A DNA stretch of 64,000 nucleotides from Dentipellis sp. KUC8613 (taxonomy: Eukaryota; Basidiomycota; Agaricomycetes; Russulales; Hericiaceae), in the NCBI GenBank assembly GCA_002286715.1, contig NSJX01000015.1, forward strand, positions 187,313-251,312. Direction: 5' to 3'. Positions 23,994-35,493 of this stretch are shown here, piece by piece. The position numbers and the translations under genes are program-made. Every line of letters starts with the position of its first letter. The first letter of the stretch is position 1. The notes under the pieces were generated by a model that saw nothing but the letters and a program-made list of their open reading frames with translations, did no database searches and was not told the origin of the DNA.

Positions 23994-26493
23994 ATGAAGG
24001 CCCGCAACGTTTTCGTGATACTAGCCATCCACCTTACACTATGCAGGGCTGTGCCACAAATGGAGCCCATACCTATGGTTTCCCCTGTCTCTTTTGAAGA
24101 GCCGGAACATCTGGCTGCCCCTCCGCCTACTATCGTACTCGATGAAGGTACATTCGAAGGAAAGACCGCTGGCAAGACAGTCCAATTCTTAGGCATTCCC
24201 TTCGCGAAACCTCCGTGCGTACTATCAATCATTTCTGACATGTTCTAATCGCATAAAAAACGTAGAATCGGGGACCTGAGGCTCAGTCGCCCTGTGAAGT
24301 TTCCGCCTTACAAGGGGAAATACTATGCAACCGACTTCGGTTACTCGTGCCCCCAACAGGCGATGACGCTACCTTCTAGAGCGGGCGGGAATCAAGAGCT
24401 CAAGGACGCCGTCAACAAAATCGTCAATGGTATATACGGCATGATGACGCCGGAGAATGAGGATTGTCGGTATCCTTTCACACATACTGAACGCCGTAAT
24501 ACTAATTTTGGTTTTACTAGGTTTGACGATCAACGTGATTAAGCCTGCGACAGCGAAGCCCGACGCGAAGCTTCCTGTCATAGTTGTGCGTTGACCCTTG
24601 TCTTCTATTTTATATTATCTTTGACCATCCGCTATCTTTGCCAGTGGATTTTCGGAGGTAATAGTGATCCTTCCCAGTTGCGCTTACAATCTGAAGCAAT
24701 TCTCTCTAGGCGGCTTTGAAATGGGCGGTACCTCGACGTAAGCATATCCGAAGGCGCATTTTTCCTCAATATTGACCACACCTCCTTAGATATGGTTTGA
24801 CCGCGCAGGCTCTTGTCGAAAGGTCAATAGATCTCAAGCAGCCGGCCATATACGTAAGCATGAACTATCGGTGCGTGTAGTTTGGCCTACCAGTGCCGCT
24901 AGTCACGCCAATACCTCTTTTTAGGCTTTCTGGTAAGTATCTAGTTGTTTGTCCGCGATATTTGAGATGTATTCAACGCCTATCAGCGCTTGGGTGGCTC
25001 GCTTCCAAAGAAATCAAGGACGCCAAGGCCGGAAATTTGGGACTCTGGGATCGTGCGTATATTGTTTGTCGACTGCTTGTTTTCGGCCTGATGAGCTAGC
25101 CACGTTGCAGAGCAATTGGCTCTGAAATGGATTCAGGAGTACATCGGCAAATTCGGCGGTGATCCTACTAAGGTCACCATGTACGTCCAGTTGCTTTGGG
25201 ATTGTTAGTCCATTAACCATTCTCAATGTTTTACTGCGCAGTTGGGGAGAAAGTGCTGGCGCTATATCTGTCGCAATGCACATGCTTGCCAATGACGGTG
25301 ACCCTCAAGGCCTTTTCCGTGGCGCTATCATGCAGTCTGGTGGTCCGATACCAGTGGCTGGAATGGAAAATGGACAGGTTTACTACGACAACTTGGTGCA
25401 GGACTTGGGTTGCGGATGCGCGGCTGATACGCTGGAATGCTTGCGTCAAGTTCCGTTCACCTCGTTCAAGGTGGCAATGAACAAGGCTCCCAATTTCTTT
25501 TCGTATCAGGTTGATTTTGACATTTTGTGGATCGGACTGCACCGTGTGCTCAATCATCATTGTCATTATAGGGCCTTGTTCTCGCTTACCTCCCACGCGT
25601 AGATGGCGACTTTATCAAGGAGCCTCCTTTGCAATTAGTTAGGAAGGGCAAAGTTGCTCGGGTACCTATGATCACAGGTGCTTGTAGCTTGTTCTTCGTG
25701 AACGCTTGATCTGATGATGCTGTGGTTCTTTCTAGGCAACTGTGACGATGAAGGGTCTTTATTCTCAATTGCGAGCATCAATCTTTCGTAGGTGTTTTGG
25801 CAGATCTGAGTTTTCGCGCGCAGGACTGAACACGGCTTGCACTCTACAGGACCACAGCAGACACGAAACAATTTTTGAAGAGCTACATGCTTCCGAACGC
25901 TTCGGACTACGAAATTGACTTGATGCTCAAATATTACCCCGACGACCCGGTTCTCGGGTGTCCCTTTGACACCGACGTGCGAAACATGTTGAGCTATCAG
26001 TTCAAGCGGATTGCAGCCATTCAAGGAGATGTAGTGTTCCACGGCCCACGCAAATTTTTATTGAAGTATTCTGCTGACAAACAGCCATCGTGGTCTTTCC
26101 GTAAGGTCTCTGCCTTCGACGTCGTCTGCGTGCTAACACTTCAATAGTGAGCAAACGGGGAAAAGATATGGCGTATCTGGGCTCGGTTCGAATTTTTCTA
26201 CGCATTGCTTTTGACCATCCATGCTCATGTTGGTCTAGGCTCATGCAACCGATCTTCTAAACTCGTACGGCCCTACTGGCGAGCTCAAGGACTATATCAT
26301 CGGGTTTGCCAGTAATCTTGATCCAAACAAGGGCAGCGGTGGTCACCTTAAATGGCCCCAGTACGACATAAAGGACCCCAAAGCCGTGATTTTCCAAGAC
26401 AGCGCTCTCAGCCCTATCAAGATCGAAAGGGACGACTACCGGCAAAGGGCCTTGGAATTCGTTGGGAATATTTCGCTCTTGCATCCTCTATGA
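23994..26493 (+). CDS. Secreted type-B carboxylesterase/lipase CE5 (canonical GESAG)
   Basis: Signal peptide MKARNVFVILAIHLTLCRA. Then VLDEGTF, FLGIPFAKPP, GDLRLSRPV, CPQQ, ENEDC, oxyanion-hole WIFGGGFEMGGT, ASKEIKDAKAGNLGLWD, FGGDPTKVTI-WGESAGAIS (Ser 25252-25254), DTLECLRQVP, CDDEGSLFS (catalytic Glu) and His in AHATDLLNSYG. It ends ISLLHPL with a stop at 26491-26493. Introns placed by eye include 24215-24265, 24466-24520, 24586-24644, 24658-24709 and 24738-24789. Both microexons are present (24645-24657 and 24925-24932). First gene of the plus-strand esterase pair, with a good TATA box. The central part between about 24365 and 24445 is unlike the other copies. About 530-550 aa, usual for the family. 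Confidence 0.88.
24645..24657 (+). other. 13-nt microexon of CE5 (oxyanion-hole strand)
   Basis: TGGATTTTCGGAG, between an intron ending TGCCAG and one starting GTAATA and ending CTCTAG. It encodes W-I-F-G plus one base of the next Gly. Confidence 0.85.
24925..24932 (+). other. 8-nt microexon of CE5
   Basis: GCTTTCTG, between an intron ending TTTTTAG and one starting GTAAGT and ending ATCAG. It joins ..TATCG to CGCTTGGG.. as R-L-S-A-L-G. Confidence 0.85.
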
Positions 26494-27202
26494 TATTTTA
26501 CGATCGCTGTGGTCTGTAAGTGAATTTTGATTAGAGACATTCCATGTGTTCCTAGATCTAGAGGGCCTTGTGATCACCTAAATCGAGTCAGATCATGTTT
26601 TCTGAGAGAACGGACAAGTTGACCCCGACGTCGCCGCTGGCGCTGAACTTGTCAGTCGTTACCTAATGTGGCCCTCCGTACTCTTCGACAGCAACCACCA
26701 TCATTCGGTCCTTCAGAAGGACCTCCAAGAATCTTTCTGCTTTCCGAACTATCCTCCTTTGAGAGTATTCTCCGCTCACATACCGCTGTCACTCTCGCAG
26801 GGAAACAAAGGAGTGTACCCTTGGCAGATCAAGCTTCGTCGAAGTCACCTTGGTCACGAGCTCGCTTCCTCCTCGGCAAATCGTCTCACTTGAACTCGAA
26901 GCACATGAAGTCTTGTCTCATGACCTTTCATTGAAGCCTGTGATTGATGGTTGACGTCGTTGCCGTCGTTAGCGATGGCCGGTCTACTCAACTCATGCCC
27001 GCCGCGACTGCGCCATTGCTCTCACGCAGCCAACCTTCGCATGTATCCCTCTGGCTCAGGCACCCGAAAGGCTATTTGCTAGGTCATGCAGCTTTTACCG
27101 GCCTAGTATATAGTCCATCCACGGGAAATGCGTGAGAGATGAGGACGTCTAGGTCTCGTCTTCTGTGCCCGGTCCCTTGCTGAGATTCTCCCTCTCGGTC
27201 CG
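26494..27202. other. CE5-CE6 intergenic region
   Basis: About 0.7 kb; the right end holds the CE6 promoter with a possible TATA element, AGTATATAGT, near 27105-27114. No gene recognised. Confidence 0.5.
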
Positions 27203-29570
27203 ATGCTCGCTGCGTCCCTACAGGCTGCACTCGCAGCATTGCTCTTGGTTGTCGGACCTGCAGATGCACTCCCAACTACTCGCGCGTCGGGTCCGACAGT
27301 GCAGCTCGACAACGGGACGTTCATAGGCCAAGCGTCTGGGAAAGTCAACAAGTTCTTGGGCATACCCTTCGCCCAACCGCCGTACGTCCTCACCCTCGTA
27401 TATTCTGATAATTTCTGACATTCTTCATAGGACGGGGGACCTTCGCTTCCGCCTTCCAAAGCCGAACGACCCTTATTCGGGGACCCAGACGGTCACTGCC
27501 TTTGGGCCTTCGTGCCCTCAGCAGGACATCACCATCCCCATTCCTCCTGGACTGGCACAAGACGCGGTCGATTTCCTCGTCAACACGGTTTATGGATTAA
27601 TTTTTCCGGATAGCGAGGATTGTGCGTTTTTCGTTGTCCACCATTCGGATAGTCTAATGTGCGCGACAGGTTTGACTATCAACGTAGTCGCGCCGGCGAC
27701 CGCAAAACCTGGCGACAAGCTGCCAGTTGTTACAGTAAGTTGATATTGAAAAGATCGCGCGAATTGACGTAGACACGGAGACTACTACATAGTGGATCTT
27801 CGGCGGCGGTTTCGAGCTCGGAGGAACATCGACGTAAGCCTGCTCTTGTGTTATTTTGGTGCGGCGCTCTGACACTATTTCAGCTATGATGGCGCGTCAA
27901 TCGTCCAGAAGTCTATCGATTTGGGTGAACCTGTTGTCTATGTCAGCATGAATTACCGGTACGTTTTTGAGACGCGGCATCTCTTTTTTTGACTCTGATG
28001 GATTGTATTTCAGTGTATCGGGTACGTCGTGTCGATACTATTTTAGCTGTCTACCCTCACTTTCAATTAGCCTTTGGCTTCCTGGCTAGCGATGAAGTCA
28101 AACAAGCTGGCGTTGGCAATCTCGGCCTGCAAGATCGTAAGTCCATCATCCAGATCTGGGCAGCCCTTCTGATAGTGATGTTTGCCTAGAGCGGGAGGCC
28201 CTGCGCTGGATACAAAAGTACATAAGCTCCTTCGGCGGTGATCCGACCAAAGTAACAATGTACGTCATTCTGGCTGTGCTGCGCGTGGCCAGTTTTGTCA
28301 CGAATAATCGCCGTGAAACAGCTGGGGAGAGAGTGCCGGCGCAATTAGCGTTGCTTTGCATCTCTTGACGAACGGAGGCAACACCGAAGGTCTGTTCCGG
28401 GCGGCATTCATGGAGTCCGGATCCCCTATTCCCGTCGGCGATATCTCTCATGGCCAGCCCTATTACAACGATCTTGTCCAACGCACAGGATGCACTGGGT
28501 CGTCTGATACACTCGAATGTCTGCGGCAGGTGCCTTACAGCAAATTGAAGGCGGCTGTGGACAAGTCTCCCTCTATCTTCGCATACCAGGTGAGAGAATC
28601 GCTCGCGGTTGATTTAATCCTACAGCTGATCTAATGGTTCCAGTCTCTGGCGCTCGCGTGGCTTCCCCGCGCGGACGGTGTATTTTTGAAAGACACTCCT
28701 CAAAACCTCGTACAGCAAGGTAGTGTCGCTAACGTCCCGTTCATTACGGGTGAGCGTTCTGATCTACACAAATGTATCCCTCATGACTAACGGCTGCCAT
28801 TGACAGGGGATTGTGATGATGAAGGCACTCTCTTCTCCCTCTCGACTCTCAATGTCACGTAGGCTCATACTATCGTCTAATCCTTATACTTACTAACTCC
28901 CTTACCTTCGTTCGTTACTCAGGACGGAGCAACAAGTGCACGACTATCTGAAGCAGATTTACTTCCCGCAAGGCTCCGATGCTGAACTGGCTGCAATTCT
29001 TAAGGCGTATCCGAGCGATCTTACGCAGGGGTCTCCGTTCAACACTGGCATTTTGGATGCGTTATCCCCACAGTACAAACGCCTTGCGGCTCTTCAAGGT
29101 GATGCGGTATTCCAAGCTCCGCGGCGGTTCTTCCTGCAACAGCGGTCCGGGAAGCAAAACACTTGGTCATTCCGTAAGTTTTGTGTGCGTGCCGACGTGG
29201 GGCACACCTAATCTTATTCGACAGTGAGCAAGCGTCTGAAGGCTCTTCCTTTCCTTGGTTCTGTGAGTCATCCCTTCTCAGCATCACTCATTTCGCCTGA
29301 CAGGTGGACGTCCGCGATTGATTGCAGGTCCATGCCTCAGACATCCTCAACGTTTACGGTGGTGGTGACATGGCGGACTATCTTGTCCGCTTTGCCGCAA
29401 ACCTCGATCCAAACGGCAACACCGGCATCAATTGGCCCAAGTACACGACAGAGTCGCCGAACTTGCTCACCTTCCTGGACGGGTCGACTCCGTTGACGAT
29501 CACGCAGGACACTTATCGCTCGGACGGCTTCAATGCTCTGACGAAACTGTCCTTGGAGCACCCGATCTGA
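27203..29570 (+). CDS. Secreted type-B carboxylesterase/lipase CE6 (canonical GESAG)
   Basis: Predicted length about 545-550 aa. Signal peptide about residues 1-23 (MLAASLQAALAALLLVVGPA). LDNGTF about 35-40, GIPFAQPP about 53-60, first disulphide Cys88 (CPQQ) and Cys124 (SEDC). Oxyanion-hole WIFGGGFELGGT lies about 146-157 in one exon; the 13-nt exon of the paralogues is fused here. Nucleophile WGESAGA is at about Ser235 (codon 28332-28334); second Cys pair about 288/297 (DTLECLRQVP); GDCDDEGTLF about Glu361; His about 471 in VHASDILNVYG; end LSLEHPI. The 8-nt exon is kept at 28014-28021. Everything expected of an active secreted ester hydrolase is present. Its 3' end converges with the first MPF gene 235 bp away. 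Confidence 0.9.
28014..28021 (+). other. 8-nt microexon of CE6
   Basis: TGTATCGG, between an intron ending ATTTCAG and one starting GTACGT and ending AATTAG. It gives Y-R-V-S-A-F-G. Confidence 0.85.
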
Positions 29571-29805
29571 GCAAGCTCACTATTTTTTGGCTGCGAATTT
29601 TTTGAAATTTATTGATACGGTGAAGGGGTACGAATATATGAAAGAAGTTTTCAAATTTGAGTATCGCGCATGGTTAATGTGTTAATGATGTTGATTTTAT
29701 ACACTGTACACCAGATTGAGATTTAGGTGAGTTTTCTGGGTAGCAATGACTATGGCATTTCCAAGATCCGCGTTGTATGAAGTCGAGGTACTCGAGTACA
29801 CCGGT

Positions 29806-31467
29806 CTATCTGCTACGTACTCGCGAGATTTCACAGGACATGGAATCCTCTTTCCTGAGCTGATCGGTGCTGCCATTATCTAGCCTGGGCGAATCTCCTA
29901 CGGGCACCAGGACATGCGCCTCGCAACCGGTGTTCCTGCTACTCCCGTTCATAAACCACATATCCGGGCCGATTGGTCTTGCGATTTGCGGAGGGGCGCT
30001 TAGAACGACGGATGCATGGGTGGCCTCGAAAGAACGACCCATACCGACACGCACAATGATTAGAGTAGGTGCGATACCCTGCTTTCGCGAGCTAAGCTTT
30101 CTAAACATGTGGCGCGAGGATGTCACTCACGAGTAATTGGCCCTGTGTCCAAGAGGAGATGATCTATGAACGGTCATGAGTTGAGCCATACCGAAAGTTC
30201 ATCTTGAAGGGGACAAGATACAAACCACGTATTCCGGAGCACTGTGCTGGACGATAAGTTGGACGATGAGCCCGGCAGAAAACATCGCTCCCGATTCAAC
30301 TCTGTGACATGCGTTAGATCTACCAGCTGCCACATGCGAGTGGGATGGGACAGGCGTACATCATGGTGATTGCGGATCTGTATATGTATCCCGTGCCTCG
30401 GTTGAAAGTTCGTTTCAACTGCCTTGAGGTCCACCAAATCTGACCAGCTGGGCACCGTCTGATCTCAGTCACACTGGAGCATTGCGACTACGGCGAAAAG
30501 AGCGCAGGCATTACCTGTCAAAGCAGTCGCGATTACTGTCGTGAATAGCATCAAAATGTCGCCGACGGTGTGTAGAAGCATTTTCCTGTGTGATATTTGG
30601 TACCACTCTTGCGGCAGCGACATCGACGGACTTGTAGTATGGCGAATTACGTAGCTTCGGATGTCATAGTACATGAGACAAATGTTGCAGACTGCGAAGC
30701 CTTAGTCAATGCATTCAATATAGGAACTGGACGCACCGGTCACCCCCAGTAACAAAACTAGCAAGGGTAAGACGACGCGCATCTTACGACACCAAATGAT
30801 ATAACAACGATAAATCTACTAACACGTGGGTTTGGAAAGATGAGAGGGGGAACAGGCAGACGCACCAACAAACCGTCCGCTATGATCCTGGCAGATAGGA
30901 GATGTCAGCGGAAGTCTTTGGATGTACAAGGAAATTTCGGTACTGGGAAATGGCACCAACAGGATCTGCCGTCACGGTTATCAGGGCGTCTATCGTAGCT
31001 TCACGAAATTGCACGGATCTATAAAGCTCCAAGCCACAGAGCACGTTGGCCCCACCAACGGAGTAAGAATTGACTGTGATTGTGGGAGTCAGGAGCGTTT
31101 GTACGAATGCGAGGATATTGCTGGTTGTGATAAGAACGTAGAGGATGATTGAGGTCACAAGATACTTTCTTTTCGGACGTTGATTTGCGAGCACGTAGAC
31201 AGATCCTGCAAACAGCGCCGTATAAAGGCCTGAGAACCAGTCAGCTAAGAGCGAAGTTGACATTCCGGGGAACAAACCATATAGTAGGTTGCCGACCTAA
31301 GAACAGTGATTAGTTGAATCACTGAAAGCCAGTCGGATAGGGTGGTTTGGCTCACCCAGAGCGCAACCATCGAGATCTTCAGAATGACAGACCTATATGA
31401 GCGCAAGAACAGGAGCGAATAGCACAACGAATCGTACCAAGTAGTGCTTTTCTCCGCATCTCGACAT
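29806..31467 (-). CDS. Multi-pass membrane protein of unnamed fungal family, MPF-A
   Basis: Function unknown. The family is defined here by motifs shared among seven intact genes in the window. The start MSRCGEKHYL is a 30-nt first exon; the second exon (31356-31376, 21 nt) gives ISMVALW. Then VGNLLYGLFPG, LYTALFAGSVYVLA, TSIILYVLITTSNILAFVQ, IYRCYIIW, VVLPLLVLLLGVT, TVGDILMLFTTVIATALTG, AGQIWWTSRQLKR, ESGAMFSAGLIVQLIVQ, and GIAPTLIIVRVGMGRSFE before a hydrophilic tail. At least six or seven hydrophobic segments suggest a seven-helix plasma-membrane or endomembrane protein; receptor-like topology is only a guess. It differs from its relatives in lacking a clear intron before LYTALF. Confidence 0.75.
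31356..31376 (-). other. 21-nt second exon of MPF-A
   Basis: Seven-codon exon (I-S-M-V-A-L-W) between an intron ending GAAG and one starting GTGAGC. All seven intact MPF genes have a 21-nt exon in this place with the pattern [ISV][STI]..[SAE]L[WF]. Confidence 0.75.
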
Positions 31468-32510
31468 CCTAGCGGTTCGACTTCAACCGTGGAGATGCGG
31501 GGGTACAGACTCGATACGGGAGCATACGCGTCAAGGACACCTTGTGATCTACAATGAAAGGCTGACCCGTGATGATCGGATGCCCAGATAGTACGAGCGA
31601 TGTGGAAGACTCACAACCTCGAAAGACTTGAGTTAGAACACACTAAGAAATCGGTGCGTCACGGAATGACAGGGTATGGTGCGCCATATATGGCATCACA
31701 GATACCGTTCTGATCGTCTGGCACGTAAGTAGCCTAGTATGATTATGCTACCATCGTCGTGAGCGAAGCAGCGCGATGTCCTCGCATGGACCTTTGAGTC
31801 ATAAGTATCATTCACCACGTCTAGTGAGGCGCACCGGCGTTGTTGCAAAAAGACCTATCATCTCGTATCTCCGAGCCATACTCGGACCCCACGCAGAAGC
31901 TCAACCGGCAGGCCAACCTGTCTCCTGGTCTGTGTGGAATGCTCCTACCTTACTGAGCTGTGAGCTGTCAAGTCCGAGTGAGGGGGTTGCAAAACGGAAA
32001 TAGTCGCGAGTCAGACAAGCGCATGCGTAGCGCTCGGGCGTTCGATAATAGCGGTCATTCCTCTTGTCCCAAATGTCACTGCCGATCCGTGCTCACCCGG
32101 GCTTCTTGTCCTGTTTTTGAGTTTCTTGTGCGTTTCACGATGGCACTCATGAAACTACCCGTGCCACTTCCAAGCTTACTTGTCTTACGACTCCGTAGCG
32201 AGCCCATGCGAGTCCTGCTCAGCTGCTTTAGTGTGACCCGTTGGTAATGATCCTCCGTGTCAGCAATTGCACATCTGAATCAGTGATACGTGTGGCGTAC
32301 CTCGAATGGCATAGTAAGCTCCAACTAGCGCAGTGTCTTTTGCATTGGCCCATCGGGTCGGCACATCAAAATACTTGCCGTGATATACAGTAAATCTAGA
32401 TAACGGCAGCATGAGTCATTACAAAAGATGTACGCACTACGAGGGGTCTCCGTGATCTGAGGCGTCTCTCGAAATCCGATCCTTCACAAGCTTTAAGCCA
32501 CCGAAAAATA
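31468..32510. other. Intergenic region upstream of MPF-A
   Basis: About 1 kb, with the MPF-A promoter at the left. No coding sequence recognised. Confidence 0.45.
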
Positions 32511-32725
32511 CTAAATTTTGGAGGCATCGAGCTGATCGACCTCATGATCCCTAGGTGTCTTGTCCGTATGCTTCGTGATACATCTCTCACAAGGCGAGTA
32601 TATAAGATTTTCGACTGTGGACCACAACATAGAAGTCACGGGCCTTGCAATTTGCAAAGGGGCCGTTCGGGACGATTCGTACCGACGCGGATGTTGATCA
32701 GTGTCGGTGCGATTCCCTGTATTTG
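32511..32725 (-). pseudogene. MPF-B, frameshifted 3' fragment of the membrane family
   Basis: A minus-strand frame reads GIAPTLINIRVGT, the hallmark of the last MPF exon, but runs into a stop soon after. A second frame resumes the family tail with IARPVTSML (compare ARPTTSTT of MPF-C and KPVTSMIRF of MPF-I). The GRSFE..HAS segment between them is missing. No upstream exons of the family were found before MPF-C. It is read as a broken copy in the minus-strand array. Confidence 0.65.
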
Positions 32726-33244
32726 TGAGCTTACGGATGCGTAGCAAATAAACACGATATCTTACCATCAACGGATTCGTATGAAGTTGTAAAATCGCCT
32801 GAAAATCGCCGGTATCCTTCATTTAGATCTCAGAGTAATCCGAGAGAGTGGCACCTACGTCGTACGGCACGGCAAGAGCAGGAGTTGCTTTCAGCAGTCA
32901 AAATTGTATATCATTGAAGTGATGTTTCGGACAATTCGCAGGTAGCATGACAACTGAAAGCAAAGCGACAACGGGACGGGTCGAAGAGCCCTTCGACGCG
33001 CCGCCGCAAGCGGAGTTTTTTCGGCACCGGCTTGCGCCATCCAAAGCCCCCGGGCCCCGCGACTGGGAAAGGTTTGAAGTTTCAAATTTCAAAGCTTGTG
33101 GGAGATTTGTAGCATACCGTCGACTGGACCGCCAATTTTATAAGTAACACGGTATTATTACCGGGCAATCACAGTGAGAAACCAAGAACATAAATTATCT
33201 GACCACGGAGGAGCTTGGATTCTGTACCATACGATCGTCCAGGC
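32726..33244. other. Gap between MPF-B fragment and MPF-C
   Basis: About 0.5 kb, 3' flank of MPF-C. Nothing recognised. Confidence 0.4.
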
Positions 33245-34921
33245 TCACGAAACCTTCACAGAACCTTGTACCGACAGGAAAATATTTTTTTCTGCTTCAC
33301 CGAGCTGTTCGGAAACGTCCCCGTCAGACACCTTGGCAAGAGGCACGATGATTTGCGCCTGGTGAGTAGAGTCTGCGTCTGTGCTGTCGTTCCCAAAGTG
33401 ACCGGCCGCAGGAACCGTCGTTGATGTTGTTGGCCTTGCGAACTGTATGGTATTATTTTGCGTCTGCAAGGCGGAGGCTTGGGTCGTTTCGAAGGAACGG
33501 CCCATGCCAACGCGGACGATGATCAGGGTTGGTGCAATCCCCTGATATATCATGAGCCTGTGGACGAGTTGATACGGAAACACAACTGACCGATAATATG
33601 CTCTGAATCTCAGGGAAGATGCCCTTGCGAGATCGTATATGTTGAGAAGATATGCAAGTCAAGGCGAGAAAAGAATGGACATACTATGTACTCTGCGGCA
33701 GTTTGCTGGATGATGAGCTGGACAATCAATGCGGAGGAGTATATCATTCCCGACTCCACCCTACGGCATTGAGCGAGACACGTCAGAAGTCGTAGCTTGA
33801 CTGACATAGGACACACGTACAGCATTAGAATCGCCGACCGATATGCTCCGCCTATGTTTCGTCTTCCAAGACGTTTCAAAGTCCACCAAATTCGGCCCGC
33901 TGAAAGGAAAAACATTGTTTGTTCCTCGACCGGGTTGAAAGAACTGAAGCACGTACCTGTCGCAATTGTCGTCAACACTGTAGTCGTCAACATCAACGCG
34001 ACGCCAGCGTTGGCGAACTCATTCGACATATCCACCGCCCCAAACCACCCAGCTGGCGTAACTCCTGACGCACCGGCAACACGAGCCATCTTGTATAATT
34101 CATAATCGTAATGCGCATCGACTAGATTGCAGACTGGAAGACATGAGTAAACATCTAGCGCATTGAAAGTGAATCGTACCAGTAGTAGCTATCAAAAGAA
34201 TTATCAAAGGTAATACAATGCGCATTCTTCGTTCCCAAATAACAAAACATCGATGTATCTGTATACGAATTGGATCAGCACCATTGGCATGACCGGCAAG
34301 TGCCGCCCGTACCAGCAAGCCATCCGCAGCGACTCTGCCATACAACATAAATTATGAGTTAACAGCGCCGCTTCGAGAAACAAAGAGTGAAACATACTGA
34401 GAAAACACGTTCAGAACGTCGTGAACGACATCGAACAGGTCGCTAAGCAAGGCTTCATGGACCTGTTCGGAAGTAATAGAGTCCGGGTCACAAAGGTAGT
34501 CCCCTCCGTCAGAAAAGTAGGTTCCGGAGATGGTCTTGGGTGTCGCTAAGACTTGTGCAAGGTCAAGAGCGGCCCCTGTTGTTATAAGGATATAGAGAGT
34601 TATTGTGGCTACTAGATGATATTTGTTAGGCCTTTGGAACGCAAGTACGTAGATGGATCCCGCGAAAAGAGCCGTGTAAAAGCCTGAGGGATTGTTAGCT
34701 GTGAAGCACACTCGGATTTGAGTGACGGACCATGTAAAACGCTTCCTGCCTGCAGCAATAGAACGCAAAATCAGTCGGACGCACATAGTTAAGGACAATA
34801 ATAACCAGCGTACCCAAAGCGAAGATATTGAGATCTTTCAACAATAATCAGCCATTATCAAGGAGGAAAAAGTGCAACAAATCATACATACCCTGTACTC
34901 TTTTGCACCGCACTGCGACAT
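33245..34921 (-). CDS. Multi-pass membrane protein, MPF-C
   Basis: Start MSQCGAKEYR (30-nt first exon), then the 21-nt exon ISISSLW near 34813-34833. Further motifs: FYTALFAGSIYVLAFQRP, ATITLYILITTGAALDLAQ, a Cys-containing extracellular-type loop (GGDYLCDPDS), LLATTG, SNEFANAGVALMLTTTVLTT, AGRIWWTLKRLGR, YRSAILML, ESGMIYSSALIVQLIIQQ, GIAPTLIIVRVGMGRSFE and a polar tail ending VQGSVKVS. The seven-helix-like layout is the same as in MPF-A. No break was seen. Function unknown. Upstream of the start the sequence GCCACC precedes ATG, a good initiation context. Confidence 0.78.
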
Positions 34922-35493
34922 GGTGGCGACCCAACGTCAAAGTTGCGGGATGTGAATACGCTTTGAGAGCAGATAGGACTTTGTTTTAAGGGCACCTGAA
35001 CATCGCGCATCATGATGCATGATACGCAGATACTTCGAAGTTGATTCGAAGGCGTGTGGAAAACGACTGACTGTATAATAGTGACTAGAAGAGAGATGGT
35101 TAGATAGAAGAGCTTTCTAAAAACGGACGACCGAAGATTGGTGAGACCCCTGTGTACTAATCTGACACAGGAAGCTCCCAGGCTTACAGCCCGGGTGGAA
35201 GAGCTGCTCCATGGATCGTGTCCTCGCCCTTCACATTATGGCTCAATCTCCACGGACAGCGTGGCGATCCGGCGACAAACCAAATGTCCGTACTGGGTCC
35301 GCAACACCGCTTACTCCTTACCGTCGAAGTCGTGTCCTAGCGCATGTATCAGCTGTTGAGCTGAACAAAGCTTCGAACCAGCACGTGAGCCCTTGCAAGG
35401 TGTTCGGCGGGTTACTCGATCAAGGAGCGCATCGTCGATGAAGGTTGGGAGCGTATCAAAAAAAGACAGAGGACCGGGGCTGAGATTGCGGTT
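34922..35493. other. MPF-C promoter / MPF-D 3' flank
   Basis: About 0.57 kb. No gene and no strong promoter element recognised. Confidence 0.4.
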
